Source: Alicyclobacillus sp.
GTDB lineage: Bacteria; Bacillota; Bacilli; Alicyclobacillales; Alicyclobacillaceae
Direction of reading: 5' to 3'
Assembly (NCBI RefSeq): GCF_023511815.1
Contig: NZ_JAIMAV010000005.1
Span: 1-64,000 of the forward strand
DNA: 64,000 nucleotides
A model generated the notes under the pieces. The model had not been told where the DNA came from. It made no database searches and saw nothing but the letters and a program-made list of their open reading frames with translations. The translations under genes were made by a program, and so were the position numbers. Below are positions 1 to 8,488 of this stretch, piece after piece; positions within the stretch are counted from its first letter, which is position 1; each line of letters opens with the position of its first letter.

Positions 1-1515
1 GTCCAATTTTTGTGGGACCAGATTGGGCTCACCGACATCATCCGCGATGCACTCAAAGACCGGGATGTCACGTTCGATGTCGCTCGCTACATTCAGGCCA
101 TGGTCATCGGACGTCTCGTAGACCCCTCGAGCAAACTTCACCTGTTTGAAACGCTGGAAGACCTGTATCTCCCCGATTCGGGTGAACCTTGGCAGCTGCA
201 GCACTTCTACCGGGCGCTGGACTACCTCATGGATATCAAGCCCGAGCTGGAGCGGGCTTTATATACCAGGCTGACGGACCTTTTAAGCTTTCGACTCAGC
301 CTGGTACTGTACGACGTTACCAGCACACATGTGACCGGGCACCACTGCCCCATCGCACATCATGGGTACTCCCGGACACATCGTCCTGATCTGGAACAGG
401 TTGAGCTAGGGCTCCTTGTCACGCCGGAGGGTTTGCCCATTACACATGAGGTGTTCCCCGGCAACGTAGCGGACAAGCAAACGGTACCTCAGATTCTGGA
501 GCGGCTAAGGCGTGAGTTTGCAGTCGATCAGTGCGTGTTCGTCGGCGACAGGGGCATGGTGACGGAGCGCAACATTTCTCTGCTTCGGGAAGCGGGCTTT
601 CCGTACATAGTGGGCTACCACAAGCGTGGCCGTATCGTCAGTGACCAGCTCCTCGAGAAGTTCCAGGACCTCAGCCGATTTGCAAGCATTCAGGACAACC
701 TGTGGTACCTGGAAGTCGCCGCGAGTGAGGTGGACGACGACGAGAAAGGGTCGGATACCCGGTACATCCTGTGCTACAACCCCGTCAAGGCAGAACAGGA
801 CGCAGCGTACCGTGAGTCGGCACTGGAAGAGGCCCAGCAAGCGTTGGACGAGCTAAACACTCGTCTGACACAGCCACGCCGGGGACGGAAGCTTACGATG
901 CAGGGCGTGATGCTGAAGGTGGCCGACATTCTGACGCGCCGAGGGGTGGAAGCGTTCTTCGAAGTGGAGTACGATGGCGGGCGCCTGCGCTGGACCCGCG
1001 TTGAAGAGACCATCCGGCGCGAGAAATTGAGGGATGGCAAGTTCATCGTGAAGACCAACACCACCCTGCCAGCCGATGAAGTGGTGCGCTCTTACAAGAC
1101 GCTGATGGGCGTGGAGAGAGCGTTTCGCGAAATCAAGAACTCGCTTGAAGTCGGCCCCATGTATCACTGGAACGAGCACCGTGTACGCGGCCATATCTTC
1201 GTATGTGTGCTGGCCTACTTGTTTGAACAAGAGCTGCAGGTCCTGCACCGGCGGTCTTTGGACGCCGAGATGCAGAGGGCACTGGACATCACCGACGAAT
1301 CACAACGACAGTCGAAGCTGCGTGATCTCGAGAAGAAGCGCTACACGGGAGCCAAGATTGTTCAGGAGATTGGTCGTTGGGGTGCCCTCAAGGCGAGCTT
1401 TCTCGGTAAGACGTTTCTCAGCGTGCCACCTGCACCGCCGATTGTGGCGGATGTCATGAAGCGCCTCGGTATCCCGCAACCCAGCAAGATAATGGAAATC
1501 ATGTCGACCAACTGA
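1..1515 (+). CDS. IS4/IS1634-family DDE transposase, 5' partial
   Basis: Transposase that cuts and joins the ends of its own element. The reading frame is open from base 1 (codons gtc caa ttt ttg), so the TTG at 10 is probably internal and the N-terminus is off the window. About 504 codons remain; IS1634 transposases are usually about 550 residues or more. The acidic triad is visible: Asp in LVLYDVTSTHVTGH, Asp in VFVGDRGMV, and Glu in the YREK-like block ERAFREIKNSLEVGP, followed by HRVRGHIFVCVLAYL, typical of the IS4 superfamily C-terminal RNase H fold. No frameshift is seen, so the visible part could be functional. Confidence 0.85.
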   Translation, partial: VQFLWDQIGLTDIIRDALKDRDVTFDVARYIQAMVIGRLVDPSSKLHLFETLEDLYLPDSGEPWQLQHFYRALDYLMDIKPELERALYTRLTDLLSFRLSLVLYDVTSTHVTGHHCPIAHHGYSRTHRPDLEQVELGLLVTPEGLPITHEVFPGNVADKQTVPQILERLRREFAVDQCVFVGDRGMVTERNISLLREAGFPYIVGYHKRGRIVSDQLLEKFQDLSRFASIQDNLWYLEVAASEVDDDEKGSDTRYILCYNPVKAEQDAAYRESALEEAQQALDELNTRLTQPRRGRKLTMQGVMLKVADILTRRGVEAFFEVEYDGGRLRWTRVEETIRREKLRDGKFIVKTNTTLPADEVVRSYKTLMGVERAFREIKNSLEVGPMYHWNEHRVRGHIFVCVLAYLFEQELQVLHRRSLDAEMQRALDITDESQRQSKLRDLEKKRYTGAKIVQEIGRWGALKASFLGKTFLSVPPAPPIVADVMKRLGIPQPSKIMEIMSTN

Positions 1516-1552
1516 CGCCTGGGCCACAACGCGGTAAGGTGCGAAATACGAA

Positions 1553-1590
1553 GACCAGCCTCATCGGACGATGGGGCTGGTCGTGTTGTA
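1553..1590 (+). terminator. Hairpin after the transposase gene
   Basis: A 13-bp stem (1553-1565 with 1570-1582, one G-U pair) closes a GGAC loop 37 bases after the transposase stop. The tail is only moderately T-rich, so it may be a terminator or a structure near the element end. Confidence 0.55.
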
Positions 1591-1725
1591 GTGCAAACTT
1601 GTATCCACAATCCCGCGCCACTACAAGGGTACTGTCAAACCTGGGGTGGAAGGCCGGAGCGGACGGGGGCATGGGCCTTGCCGGCGTCATCGGGATCGGA
1701 TATCATGACATTGGAGGGATCTGCG

Positions 1726-1956
1726 ATGTCCATTGAAGAACGGATTCAGGAGGCGCTGGCGGGCATCCGAGACGCCATTCAGATGGATGGCGGCGATGTG
1801 GAGTTCGTGTCCTACGACGACGAGACGAAGACGGTGTACGTCGCGTTGACCGGGAGCTGCGTGGGTTGCCCCGCGAGCGTGCTGACGCTCAAGATGGGTG
1901 TGGAACGGGCCATCAAGGCGCAGGTCCCCGAGGTGGAGTACGTCGAGGCGTATTGA
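1726..1956 (+). CDS. NifU C-terminal-domain Fe-S scaffold/carrier protein
   Basis: Small protein of 76 residues made of one NifU C-terminal (Nfu) domain, which carries a [4Fe-4S] cluster between two subunits and delivers it to target enzymes. The CxxC cluster ligand motif is GSCVGCPAS near residues 45-50. The DGGDVEF block near the start is also typical. The ATG at 1726 is chosen because GGAGGG at 1713-1718 lies 7 bases upstream; an earlier in-frame ATG at 1705 lacks a ribosome site. Similar in size to Bacillus YutI. A hairpin terminator follows at 1998, so it is probably transcribed alone. Confidence 0.88.
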   Translation: MSIEERIQEALAGIRDAIQMDGGDVEFVSYDDETKTVYVALTGSCVGCPASVLTLKMGVERAIKAQVPEVEYVEAY

Positions 1957-1997
1957 ACCCGTGCCCATCCGGCACTTGGGTTGACGGAGATCGCGTT

Positions 1998-2023
1998 CGC
2001 GGCCGGGCGACGGCCGCGTTTTT
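1998..2023 (+). terminator. Intrinsic terminator of the NifU-domain gene
   Basis: Perfect 8-bp stem CGCGGCCG/CGGCCGCG with a GGCGA loop, directly followed by TTTTT. It lies 42 bases after the NifU-domain stop and ends 18 bases before the chosen RluA start, so it separates the two genes and argues against RluA starts upstream of 2023. Confidence 0.85.
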
Positions 2024-2040
2024 CGTTTGGAGGGATGGAC

Positions 2041-2997
2041 GTGGACGTCGGGATCCACAAGGACGCCCTGGTCGCGGTGGTGCCGGCCGGGATGGCGGGG
2101 CAGCCCTGCCGGCATCTGCTGCGCGCGCTGTCGTTGCCCGATGCCTTGGTGGAGCGGCTGTTCCGCCAGGGGGCGGTGCGGCTCGGCCAGAGTCCGGTCC
2201 ATCCGGACCAACCCTTGGTCACCGGGGCCAGGGTCCATCTCCTCGGCGGGGTGGAGGAGCCGGAGCCTCTGTTGGAGGAGGGCGTCCCCGATGCGGGATG
2301 GCCCGCCGTCGATGTGCTGTACGAGGACGACCACCAGCTGGTGGTGAATAAACCTTCCGGCATCCTGGTGCATCCGGGTGGACCCGCGGACACGGACACG
2401 ATGGCGCACCGGGTGGCGTGGCACCTCTGGTGCGAGGGCCTCGCCCGGCGGGCTCGCCATGTTCACCGGTTGGACAAGGACACCACGGGGGCGCTCCTGT
2501 ACGCCAAGCACAGCTGGGCGGCACGGGCGCTGGATCGCCAGCTGGCCGAAGGACTCATCTCGCGGGTGTACTGGGCCATCGTGGTGGGGCGGCTGACGCC
2601 CGATGACGGCGTGATCGACGAACCCATCGGACGAGACCGGCACGTCGCGGGCCGGTTTCGCGTGTCGGCGACGGGCAAGCCGGCTCGGACCCGCTACACC
2701 ACCCTGGATGCGGCCAGGCAGGCGGGAGGGTGGGTGTCGTTGGTCGAATGCCGGCTGGACACCGGCCGAACGCATCAGATCCGCGTGCATCTGTCGCACC
2801 GCGGGTGTCCGGTGGTGGGCGACACCCTGTACGGAGGCGGGCGAGGCGCCGGTTCTCTTCCGTGGAACGAGGGGCACGCCCTGCACGCCCGCACGATTTC
2901 GTTTCGCCATCTGTACAGTGGCGATCCGCTGCAGGTGGAGGCGCCGCTGCCGCCGGCATTTCGGGCCGCCCTGGACGCCTGGGGGTTGACCGTATGA
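2041..2997 (+). CDS. RluA-family 23S rRNA/tRNA pseudouridine synthase
   Basis: Converts specific uridines in rRNA or tRNA to pseudouridine. 318 residues. The catalytic block HRLDKDTTGALLYAK carries the nucleophilic Asp (about residue 145), and the C-terminal block GRTHQIRVHLSHRGCPVVGD is the RluA signature. An N-terminal S4-like segment (LVERLFRQGAVRLGQS) suggests the RluC/RluD subgroup. GTG at 2041 is chosen since GGAGGG at 2029-2034 lies 6 bases away; ATG at 2035 touches that site, and earlier starts fall inside the terminator at 1998-2023. Overlaps the next gene by ATGA. Confidence 0.88.
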   Translation: MDVGIHKDALVAVVPAGMAGQPCRHLLRALSLPDALVERLFRQGAVRLGQSPVHPDQPLVTGARVHLLGGVEEPEPLLEEGVPDAGWPAVDVLYEDDHQLVVNKPSGILVHPGGPADTDTMAHRVAWHLWCEGLARRARHVHRLDKDTTGALLYAKHSWAARALDRQLAEGLISRVYWAIVVGRLTPDDGVIDEPIGRDRHVAGRFRVSATGKPARTRYTTLDAARQAGGWVSLVECRLDTGRTHQIRVHLSHRGCPVVGDTLYGGGRGAGSLPWNEGHALHARTISFRHLYSGDPLQVEAPLPPAFRAALDAWGLTV

Positions 2998-3878
2998 CGC
3001 GGCCGGCGGGCCGAGGGAGAGGGGCCTGGCTTCAAGGCGTCGGACGAGGGCTGTGGGCACTCGCGATGTCCGTGGCGCGGCACGACATCGCTTCCTTGGC
3101 GGCGGTCATCTCGTTCTACGCGTTCTTCTCCCTGTTTCCGCTGCTGGTGTTGATCATCTACACCGTGTCCCGGCTGGTGCCGGACGCGCAAATCGCGGGA
3201 TTGCTCACATCCCTGCTGCACTCCTATTTTCCCGCCATGCGCGAGGAGACGCAGGTCATCGAAGGCAACATCGGCTGGCTGTCCGCCGCCGGTGCGCGCG
3301 TGGGGGTGCTCAGCGCCGCGACCCTGCTGTGGTCGGCGACCAGCGGCTTCATCGCCGTCCAGCAGGCCATGGACGTGATCTGGGAGTGCCCGCAGCGCTC
3401 CTTTTTCGCCCGCCGCTGGATCGCGTTTCTGATGCTGTGCGTGTTGACGTGCCTCGGCTTGGGTTCGGCCCTGGTGATGACGCTGTATCCGGCGATGCGC
3501 CACTTCATCGCCGACAAACCGGCCCTGGCGGTTCCCCTGTCCGTCCTGCACGGGCTGTCGCGCGTCGTGTTCCCGCTGTCTCTGTTCCTCGCCTTCGCGA
3601 TCTCGTACCGCTATCTTCCTTCCCGCAAGCCGCCTTGGGTGGCCCTCGTCCCGGGGGCGCTGACCGCCGCCCTGCTGTTGGATCAGGGGCGGCAGCTGTT
3701 CGTGTGGTACGCCGGGTTGGCCATCGGCCGGTACCAGCTGGTGTACGGCACCCTGACGGCCGTCATGCTGTTTCTGCTGTGGCTGTACGTGGGCAGCATC
3801 GTGATGCTGTTCGGGGTGGAGGTGGCCTGCGCGATTGACCGCGCACTGGAAGATGAGGACGCGAAAGACGGCGTCTGA
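2994..3878 (+). CDS. YihY/BrkB-family (UPF0761) inner membrane protein
   Basis: Polytopic membrane protein of 294 residues with about six hydrophobic segments. It begins with a short basic N-terminus and then the family-typical region AAVISFYAFFSLFPLLVLI. The family was once linked to RNase BN and to serum resistance, but its real role is not settled. Start ATG at 2994 overlaps the RluA stop (ATGA), so the two are translationally coupled. A later conserved stretch (YRYLPSRKPPW, LLWLYVGSIVMLFGVEV) confirms the family. Confidence 0.85.
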   Translation: MTRPAGRGRGAWLQGVGRGLWALAMSVARHDIASLAAVISFYAFFSLFPLLVLIIYTVSRLVPDAQIAGLLTSLLHSYFPAMREETQVIEGNIGWLSAAGARVGVLSAATLLWSATSGFIAVQQAMDVIWECPQRSFFARRWIAFLMLCVLTCLGLGSALVMTLYPAMRHFIADKPALAVPLSVLHGLSRVVFPLSLFLAFAISYRYLPSRKPPWVALVPGALTAALLLDQGRQLFVWYAGLAIGRYQLVYGTLTAVMLFLLWLYVGSIVMLFGVEVACAIDRALEDEDAKDGV

Positions 3879-4033
3879 GACGGTGGCGCGCCGAATCCGG
3901 CCGTCTGTCTCCGCCAGCGTCCCGCGCACGGCCCCGGGCCGCGCGCCGGGCCGGTTTACAAGCGGCGGGCGAGTTGGCAAGATGGGATCGTTGTCTTGGA
4001 GGACCGGCGCACAGCGCAAGGACGGACAGGGCG

Positions 4034-5302
4034 GTGACGAGGGTGCGGTTCATCTGGAACAACGAGCGGTTGAGCATCGCCAACGGAAGTTTCGCAAACA
4101 TCAGCATGAGCATCGTGAACGGATTTGTGGCGATGTACCTGCTCGACAGCCTGCACGCCACCGACGGGGAGATGGGGTTGCTCAACTCCTTGCCGTCGCT
4201 CGTCAACCTGTTCGCGATGCTGGCGGCGGCGCTGGCGATGACAAAGGTGGTCAGCAAGAAGCGCTTCTGCGTCACCGCGACGGTGGTGTCGCGCACGTTT
4301 TACGTCTGGATGGCCCTGGTGCCGTGGTTGCCGTTGGCGCACCCGGCGCTGTGGGTGGTGTGGCTGGTGGCGCTCACCCGCGTGCCGCAGTCGTTCGGGG
4401 ATCTGTCGTGGCAGGCCCTCATCGGCGATTTGATTGCGCCGGAGCGGCGATCGGCGTTCTTCAGCGAGCGCTACCGGGTCCTGACCCTCGTCGGACTTGT
4501 CGCCACCTTCGCCACGGGGTGGGTGCTTCAGCAGTTCGACCGGCACTGGGCGCTCCCCTACCAGGTGGCGTTTCTGTCGACGGTGATCTTCTCGGCGCTG
4601 GAGATCTGGCTGTTGATCCGGCACGACGAGTCGAAGGCCGAGGGGATCGCCCCGGGATCGTCTCCGGCCGCCGCCCTGTTCAACCGGGCGGAGATCCGGG
4701 CGCTGCTCGGCGACCGGCGGTTCTGGCTCGTGGTCGGGGCGATGCTGTTGTTCAACTTCGGATGGCAGCTGTCCTGGCCGCTGTTCAACATCTATCAGAT
4801 CCGAACGGCGCACGCCCCCGCCTTCTGGCTCGGGTTGTTCACGGTGTTCAACCAGCTGACCCAGATTCTCACGTATCGCTGGTGGGGCCGGATGGCGGAG
4901 CGGCACGGCAACGGGCGCATGATGGCCATCGCCGCGCTGGGGATGTCGCTGGCGCCGGTGTTGACCATCGTCTCGACCAACCTGTACTATCTGTGCGCCG
5001 TCAATGTGATCACCGGAATTCCGATGGCGGGGACCAACCTTCTGCTGTTCAACTACCTGCTCGAGGTGAGCCCTCCGCAACGGCGCACGACCTGCATCGC
5101 GGTGTACAACGTGGTGCTCGCGGTGGTGGGGTTCGCGGCGCCCGAGTTCGGGATCTTCCTGCTCGAGCGGGCCGGCATGACCGCCGGCATGCTCACCTCC
5201 ACCGCGCTCCGGGCGCTCTCGGGGGCGGCGCTGTGGTGGGTGGCGATGTCCATTCACCGGTCCCGGATCCGCCCCGTGTCGCCGGTGTCGTTGGGAAGGT
5301 GA
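4034..5302 (+). CDS. MFS-type transporter
   Basis: Predicted secondary transporter of 422 residues with about 12 hydrophobic segments and a charged central loop (around RHDESKAEGIAPGSSPAAAL). Overall look is of a major facilitator drug/sugar-type permease. The substrate cannot be told from sequence. The GTG at 4034 (protein begins MTRVRFIWNNERLS) is favoured, since the basic-amphipathic stretch just before the first membrane helix then forms the N-terminus; an upstream TTG at 3974 would add 20 residues of low-quality sequence. Convergent with the OsmC gene. Confidence 0.8.
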   Translation: MTRVRFIWNNERLSIANGSFANISMSIVNGFVAMYLLDSLHATDGEMGLLNSLPSLVNLFAMLAAALAMTKVVSKKRFCVTATVVSRTFYVWMALVPWLPLAHPALWVVWLVALTRVPQSFGDLSWQALIGDLIAPERRSAFFSERYRVLTLVGLVATFATGWVLQQFDRHWALPYQVAFLSTVIFSALEIWLLIRHDESKAEGIAPGSSPAAALFNRAEIRALLGDRRFWLVVGAMLLFNFGWQLSWPLFNIYQIRTAHAPAFWLGLFTVFNQLTQILTYRWWGRMAERHGNGRMMAIAALGMSLAPVLTIVSTNLYYLCAVNVITGIPMAGTNLLLFNYLLEVSPPQRRTTCIAVYNVVLAVVGFAAPEFGIFLLERAGMTAGMLTSTALRALSGAALWWVAMSIHRSRIRPVSPVSLGR

Positions 5303-5337
5303 CCGGACCGACGGCCGCTGGGGGCGCACCGCCATGC

Positions 5338-5385
5338 GCGTTGCCGCGCGTGTTGCCGTGTGTGTGGCCACGGGCGTTGCCTTGC
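5338..5385. repeat. Four degenerate 12-bp tandem repeats
   Basis: Four consecutive 12-base units (gcgttgccgcgc, gtgttgccgtgt, gtgtggccacgg, gcgttgccttgc) sit in the gap between the convergent MFS and OsmC genes. The same 12-base periodicity is seen in an 11-unit array inside the YfhO-like gene at 18188-18319. Confidence 0.65.
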
Positions 5386-5458
5386 ATGTTCCGGAGCGCC
5401 GGCCGCCTTGGTGCCGGCCGCTGGGGCGGGCATTCCGCGGGATCGCCCGCCGGAGTGC

Positions 5459-5917
5459 TCACGGAGAGGAGGCCGCCCGGATCTCGACGCGGGGTTCGAC
5501 GCGCACCTCCACATTGCCGCGCAGGGCGCTGGAGACCATGCAGGCGTGCTCCGCGTGTTCGCACAGGATGCGCACGTGGTCGGCCTGCCCGGCGGCGTCG
5601 GGATGGAGCAGGACCAGCGGGCGGTGTTCAATTCTATCAAACCGCAGCCCGCGGTCGTTTTCCACAAACCCGCGCGATTCCAGGCGGATCTCGTCAAACG
5701 GGATGCGCCGGTTGCGCAACAGTTTGCCGAGCGTGATGAGGTAACAACCGGCGGCGGCGCCGAGCAGAAGCTCCTCCGGGTTGGTGCCGATGCCGGGCCC
5801 ACCCAGCTCGGCGGGGATGCTGAAGGAAACGGACAGGCCGTCTCCGGAAAGCTGTCCACCTTCGTCAAGATTGGACGGCAGATGGCCGGTGACCGCGAAT
5901 TCATGCATCTGGCTCAT
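5459..5917 (-). CDS. OsmC/Ohr-family peroxide-detoxifying protein
   Basis: OsmC-fold thiol peroxidase, 152 residues, which reduces organic peroxides in the cytoplasm. Both redox cysteines are present: one in LLLGAAAGCYLITLGKLL and one in EHAEHACMVSSAL, with NPEELLLGA just before the first, as in the family. ATG at 5917 follows GGAGGG. A sigma-A-like promoter with a perfect palindrome in its spacer lies upstream on the same strand (5971-5999), so the gene is probably regulated. Confidence 0.88.
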   Translation of the reverse strand: MSQMHEFAVTGHLPSNLDEGGQLSGDGLSVSFSIPAELGGPGIGTNPEELLLGAAAGCYLITLGKLLRNRRIPFDEIRLESRGFVENDRGLRFDRIEHRPLVLLHPDAAGQADHVRILCEHAEHACMVSSALRGNVEVRVEPRVEIRAASSP

Positions 5918-5970
5918 GTGCAGGAGTCCCTCCGGATGGTTGTGAATGGGGGAATCGAAATGTTAAGGCA

Positions 5971-5999
5971 ATTGTACACCGGCGCGCCGGTGATTTCCA
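5971..5999 (-). promoter_or_regulatory. Promoter of the OsmC gene with a 16-bp palindrome in the spacer
   Basis: On the minus strand, TGGAAA (5994-5999) and TACAAT (5971-5976) are separated by 17 bases. The spacer holds a perfect 16-bp palindrome, CACCGGCGCGCCGGTG (5977-5992), a good operator candidate for a dimeric repressor. The -35 matches consensus at 4 of 6 positions. Confidence 0.5.
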
Positions 6000-6021
6000 G
6001 CGCCAAAGCGGAGGACGCCGC

Positions 6022-6951
6022 ATGCATCGGGTGAGCGCCGTCATCGCCACAAAGGACCGGCTTGGGGAGCTCGCCGGATGCCTGTCGGCCATCGCGGCGC
6101 AGCGCTTCGATGGAGCGCTGGAGGTCATCGTCGTCAACGACGGCGGGGCCAGGGTGGACGAGGTGTGCCGCGCCTTCGCCGACCGGATGGAGATCCGTTG
6201 GATCAATCTGGACGAACCATGCGGGCAGGTGGCCGCCCGAAACCGGGCGCTGTCGCTCGCCACGGGCGATCTCGCCGCGTTCTGCGACGACGACGACCGC
6301 TGGCTGCCGGAGCACGTGGCGGCCCTGGTGGACGCGCTGGACGCGCACCCGGAGGCGGTGGCGGCCTTCACCGATGCGGAGCTGGTGGAGGTTGGCCCCA
6401 TGGATGGGCGGGGCCGCGCCGGCGGCGAGGCGCGGGAATCCGGGGACAGGGGAGCGTCGACATCCGGGCGGCGCGGCCCCGGTCCCTCCTTTGCGCCGGC
6501 GTCCGCCCAGCCTACGGCCGGGCGTGTGACGGGCGAGCGGCGCGTGTTCGCGTGGCGCGATCCACTGTCCCTGCTCACCCGGTACAATCCGATCATCCCT
6601 TCCAGCCTGATGTACCGCACCCGGGTGCATGGCGTCATCGGCGGGCTCGATGAAGCGATGTCCCACTACTGGGACTGGGACTTTGCGCTCCGGCTCGCGA
6701 AGGCGGGGACGCTTCTGCGGGTGCCGCGCTGCCTCACCCTGTACGCCGTGCACACCGGCGGAGAGAATCTGTCGGCGGACCCGGCGCGGATGGCCGATGC
6801 GCGCCGGGCGCTGTTCGCGAAACACGGTCTCGTGGACACGGGGCCGAGCAATTTCTGGCGCATGTGCGCGGATCCGCGCCTGGCGCCGGAGCGGGCCGAG
6901 AGCGAACGGGTCTGGGACGGGGACCCCGCCATCTTTCATCCGCCCGTCTGA
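6022..6951 (+). CDS. Family 2 glycosyltransferase
   Basis: GT-A fold glycosyltransferase of 309 residues that moves a sugar from a nucleotide-sugar. N-terminal nucleotide-binding block VSAVIATKDRLGELAGCLSA and VIVVNDGG, then the metal-binding acidic motif FCDDDDRWLP near residue 92. A low-complexity Gly/Ala/Arg insert (about residues 130-170) sits between the catalytic motif and the acceptor region (SHYWDWDFALRLAKAG). ATG at 6022 follows GCGGAGGA with 6-base spacing. No membrane segments, so it acts in the cytoplasm. Acceptor unknown. Confidence 0.85.
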   Translation: MHRVSAVIATKDRLGELAGCLSAIAAQRFDGALEVIVVNDGGARVDEVCRAFADRMEIRWINLDEPCGQVAARNRALSLATGDLAAFCDDDDRWLPEHVAALVDALDAHPEAVAAFTDAELVEVGPMDGRGRAGGEARESGDRGASTSGRRGPGPSFAPASAQPTAGRVTGERRVFAWRDPLSLLTRYNPIIPSSLMYRTRVHGVIGGLDEAMSHYWDWDFALRLAKAGTLLRVPRCLTLYAVHTGGENLSADPARMADARRALFAKHGLVDTGPSNFWRMCADPRLAPERAESERVWDGDPAIFHPPV

Positions 6952-6990
6952 CACCCGCCGCCCGCGTGGCGCGGCGAAGGAGGCTTTCAC

Positions 6991-7350
6991 GTGGATTCCA
7001 TCATCCTGCGCAACATGACGTTCTACGGCTATCACGGGGCGTTTCCGGAGGAAAAGGCCATCGGCCAGCGATTCTCGGTCAGCCTGACGCTGTATCTGGA
7101 TCTGCGCGAGGCCGGCGCGTCCGACAGGCTGGCGGACACCGTCAACTACGCCAAGGTGTACGAGGACGTCAAACGGATTCTGGAAGGTCCCGCGTACAAT
7201 CTGCTCGAGCGGGTGGCCGAGCGCGTGGCCGAAGAGGTTCTGACCCGCCATCCGCGTCTTTGCGGCGTTCGGGTGGCCATCGAGAAGCCATCGGCGCCGA
7301 TTCCGGGCGCCCTGGAGTCTGTCGGGATCGTGATCGAACGGTGGCGGTGA
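6991..7350 (+). CDS. folB: Dihydroneopterin aldolase FolB
   Basis: Folate pathway enzyme of 119 residues that splits 7,8-dihydroneopterin to 6-hydroxymethyl-dihydropterin and glycolaldehyde. The family start IILRNMTFYGYHGAFPEEK holds the substrate-binding Glu, the middle holds the VNYAKVYEDVK block, and the catalytic Lys lies in VAIEKPSAPIPGALE. GTG at 6991 follows AAGGAGG with 7-base spacing. It stands alone here, without folP or folK next to it, unlike the usual Bacillus fol operon; those genes must lie elsewhere. Confidence 0.92.
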   Translation: MDSIILRNMTFYGYHGAFPEEKAIGQRFSVSLTLYLDLREAGASDRLADTVNYAKVYEDVKRILEGPAYNLLERVAERVAEEVLTRHPRLCGVRVAIEKPSAPIPGALESVGIVIERWR

Positions 7351-7383
7351 AAGACGTCCGACGGGCCGGGGACCGCGACGCCA

Positions 7384-8442
7384 TCAGCGGACGCGCCGGT
7401 ACAGCAGGCACGCGCCGTAGTACGTCCAGGCCGTCGGGCCGAATCGCCACACCAAGCGCCGGACCGGCCGCACATCCGGTTGCCGGCCGGCCTTGGCGTC
7501 GGACAGGTACATGGCCAACAGGCCGTGCACCACATCCTGGTGGATGCGCGCGTCCGGCAACGCCCTGGCCGCCTCGCGACTGCGGCGGGCGAACCATTCG
7601 ATGCGGCGGCGCGCCTCCTCCAGGCTGGGGTAGCAGCGGACGAAGTTGAAGTCTCCTCCCTCCAGATCCTCCTCCAGGTCAATCAGGTAGTCGAGCAGGA
7701 TGTGCAGGCCGCAGATCCAGGGGAAGTACGCCTCCATGAGGACGGGGATGTCCCGCTCCGGGAGATCGGAGGCCGCGGCGAGAAAGAGCGCGAACACCCC
7801 GAGGGTCGATCCGGTGGCCGCCGCGAACTCCCACCAGTGCACCTCGGGAAAGCGCTTTTGATGGGGTTCCCACCAGGCCACCAGCCGATCCCGGCGCAGC
7901 GCCGGGTCCACGTGCTTGTGCACCTGCAGCTCGCAGTAGCGGTCCACCAGCCAGCGGGTGACCTCGAGGATCCGCCGGTGGCCGGGAAGCCGCGTGAGCG
8001 TCTCCTGGCAGGTGCGCACCAAGGCCGCCAGGTATCCGCCGTCATCCGGGTTGCCGCGCAGGCGGTAGTAGGCCCGCGGCGGCGCGCCGGGCTGGACGGC
8101 GTCCCGCATGGCCTGATGCAGCAGGGTGAAATCCGCGTCATCGTACCGTCCGCAGCGGTCGCACAGGTTGTCCAGGTAATCGCTGATGGTCTGCAGCGCG
8201 ACGATGAGGCGCACGAGCGCCGGGGTGAAGAGGGGATGGCAGGCCGCGTACACACACCCGCCGTCGGCGTGGAATCGCTTGTGGCGCAGGCTCTGCAGCG
8301 CCTGCTCGCGCAGGGTTTCGTCCGGAATGGCCCGGGCGCGGGCGGTCCACATCCGCAACTCCGCGCGCGCCAGCGGCATCACATGGCGAAAGAGGCGATA
8401 GAGGAATTGGGGCGCCGATCTCGGGGCGGCATCCGGTTGCAC
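7384..8442 (-). CDS. ytpB: Tetraprenyl-beta-curcumene synthase (YtpB family)
   Basis: Cyclises tetraprenyl diphosphate to tetraprenyl-beta-curcumene, the precursor of C35 sesquarterpenes found in spores and membranes of bacilli. 352 residues, close to Bacillus YtpB. Family blocks seen: RHKRFHADGGCVYAA, ISDYLDNLCDRCGRYDD, and HILLDYLIDLEEDLEGGDFN, the Asp-rich stretches thought to bind the diphosphate. GTG at 8442 is chosen because GGAGGT lies 5 bases upstream; a TTG at 8502 would overlap the previous gene and adds a poor-quality basic stretch. It is probably in one operon with the upstream gene at 8489-8926. Confidence 0.85.
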   Translation of the reverse strand: MQPDAAPRSAPQFLYRLFRHVMPLARAELRMWTARARAIPDETLREQALQSLRHKRFHADGGCVYAACHPLFTPALVRLIVALQTISDYLDNLCDRCGRYDDADFTLLHQAMRDAVQPGAPPRAYYRLRGNPDDGGYLAALVRTCQETLTRLPGHRRILEVTRWLVDRYCELQVHKHVDPALRRDRLVAWWEPHQKRFPEVHWWEFAAATGSTLGVFALFLAAASDLPERDIPVLMEAYFPWICGLHILLDYLIDLEEDLEGGDFNFVRCYPSLEEARRRIEWFARRSREAARALPDARIHQDVVHGLLAMYLSDAKAGRQPDVRPVRRLVWRFGPTAWTYYGACLLYRRVR

Positions 8443-8488
8443 GGGGCACCTCCAGCCCGGCGGACGCCGCGTTCGGCGCTCCGGCCGG

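Larger units (their letters stand above)
1..1645 (+). mobile_element. 3' part of an IS4/IS1634-type insertion sequence
   Basis: The window opens inside a transposase gene, so the left end of the element lies outside. The right boundary is not proven. A hairpin follows the gene at 1553-1582, and a short stretch at about 1630-1645 (ctgtcaaacctggg) would suit a terminal inverted repeat, but the left copy cannot be seen. The element looks lower in G+C than the flanking genes, as expected for recent arrival. The next resident gene starts at 1726. Confidence 0.55.

Noticed and set aside
1591-1725. N-terminal extension of the NifU-domain protein from 1591
   Set aside because: The extension has no homologous look and runs through the IS end; the ribosome site supports the ATG at 1726.
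5338-5385. Possible CRISPR repeats
   Set aside because: Units are 12 bp, degenerate and without spacers; no cas genes in the window.
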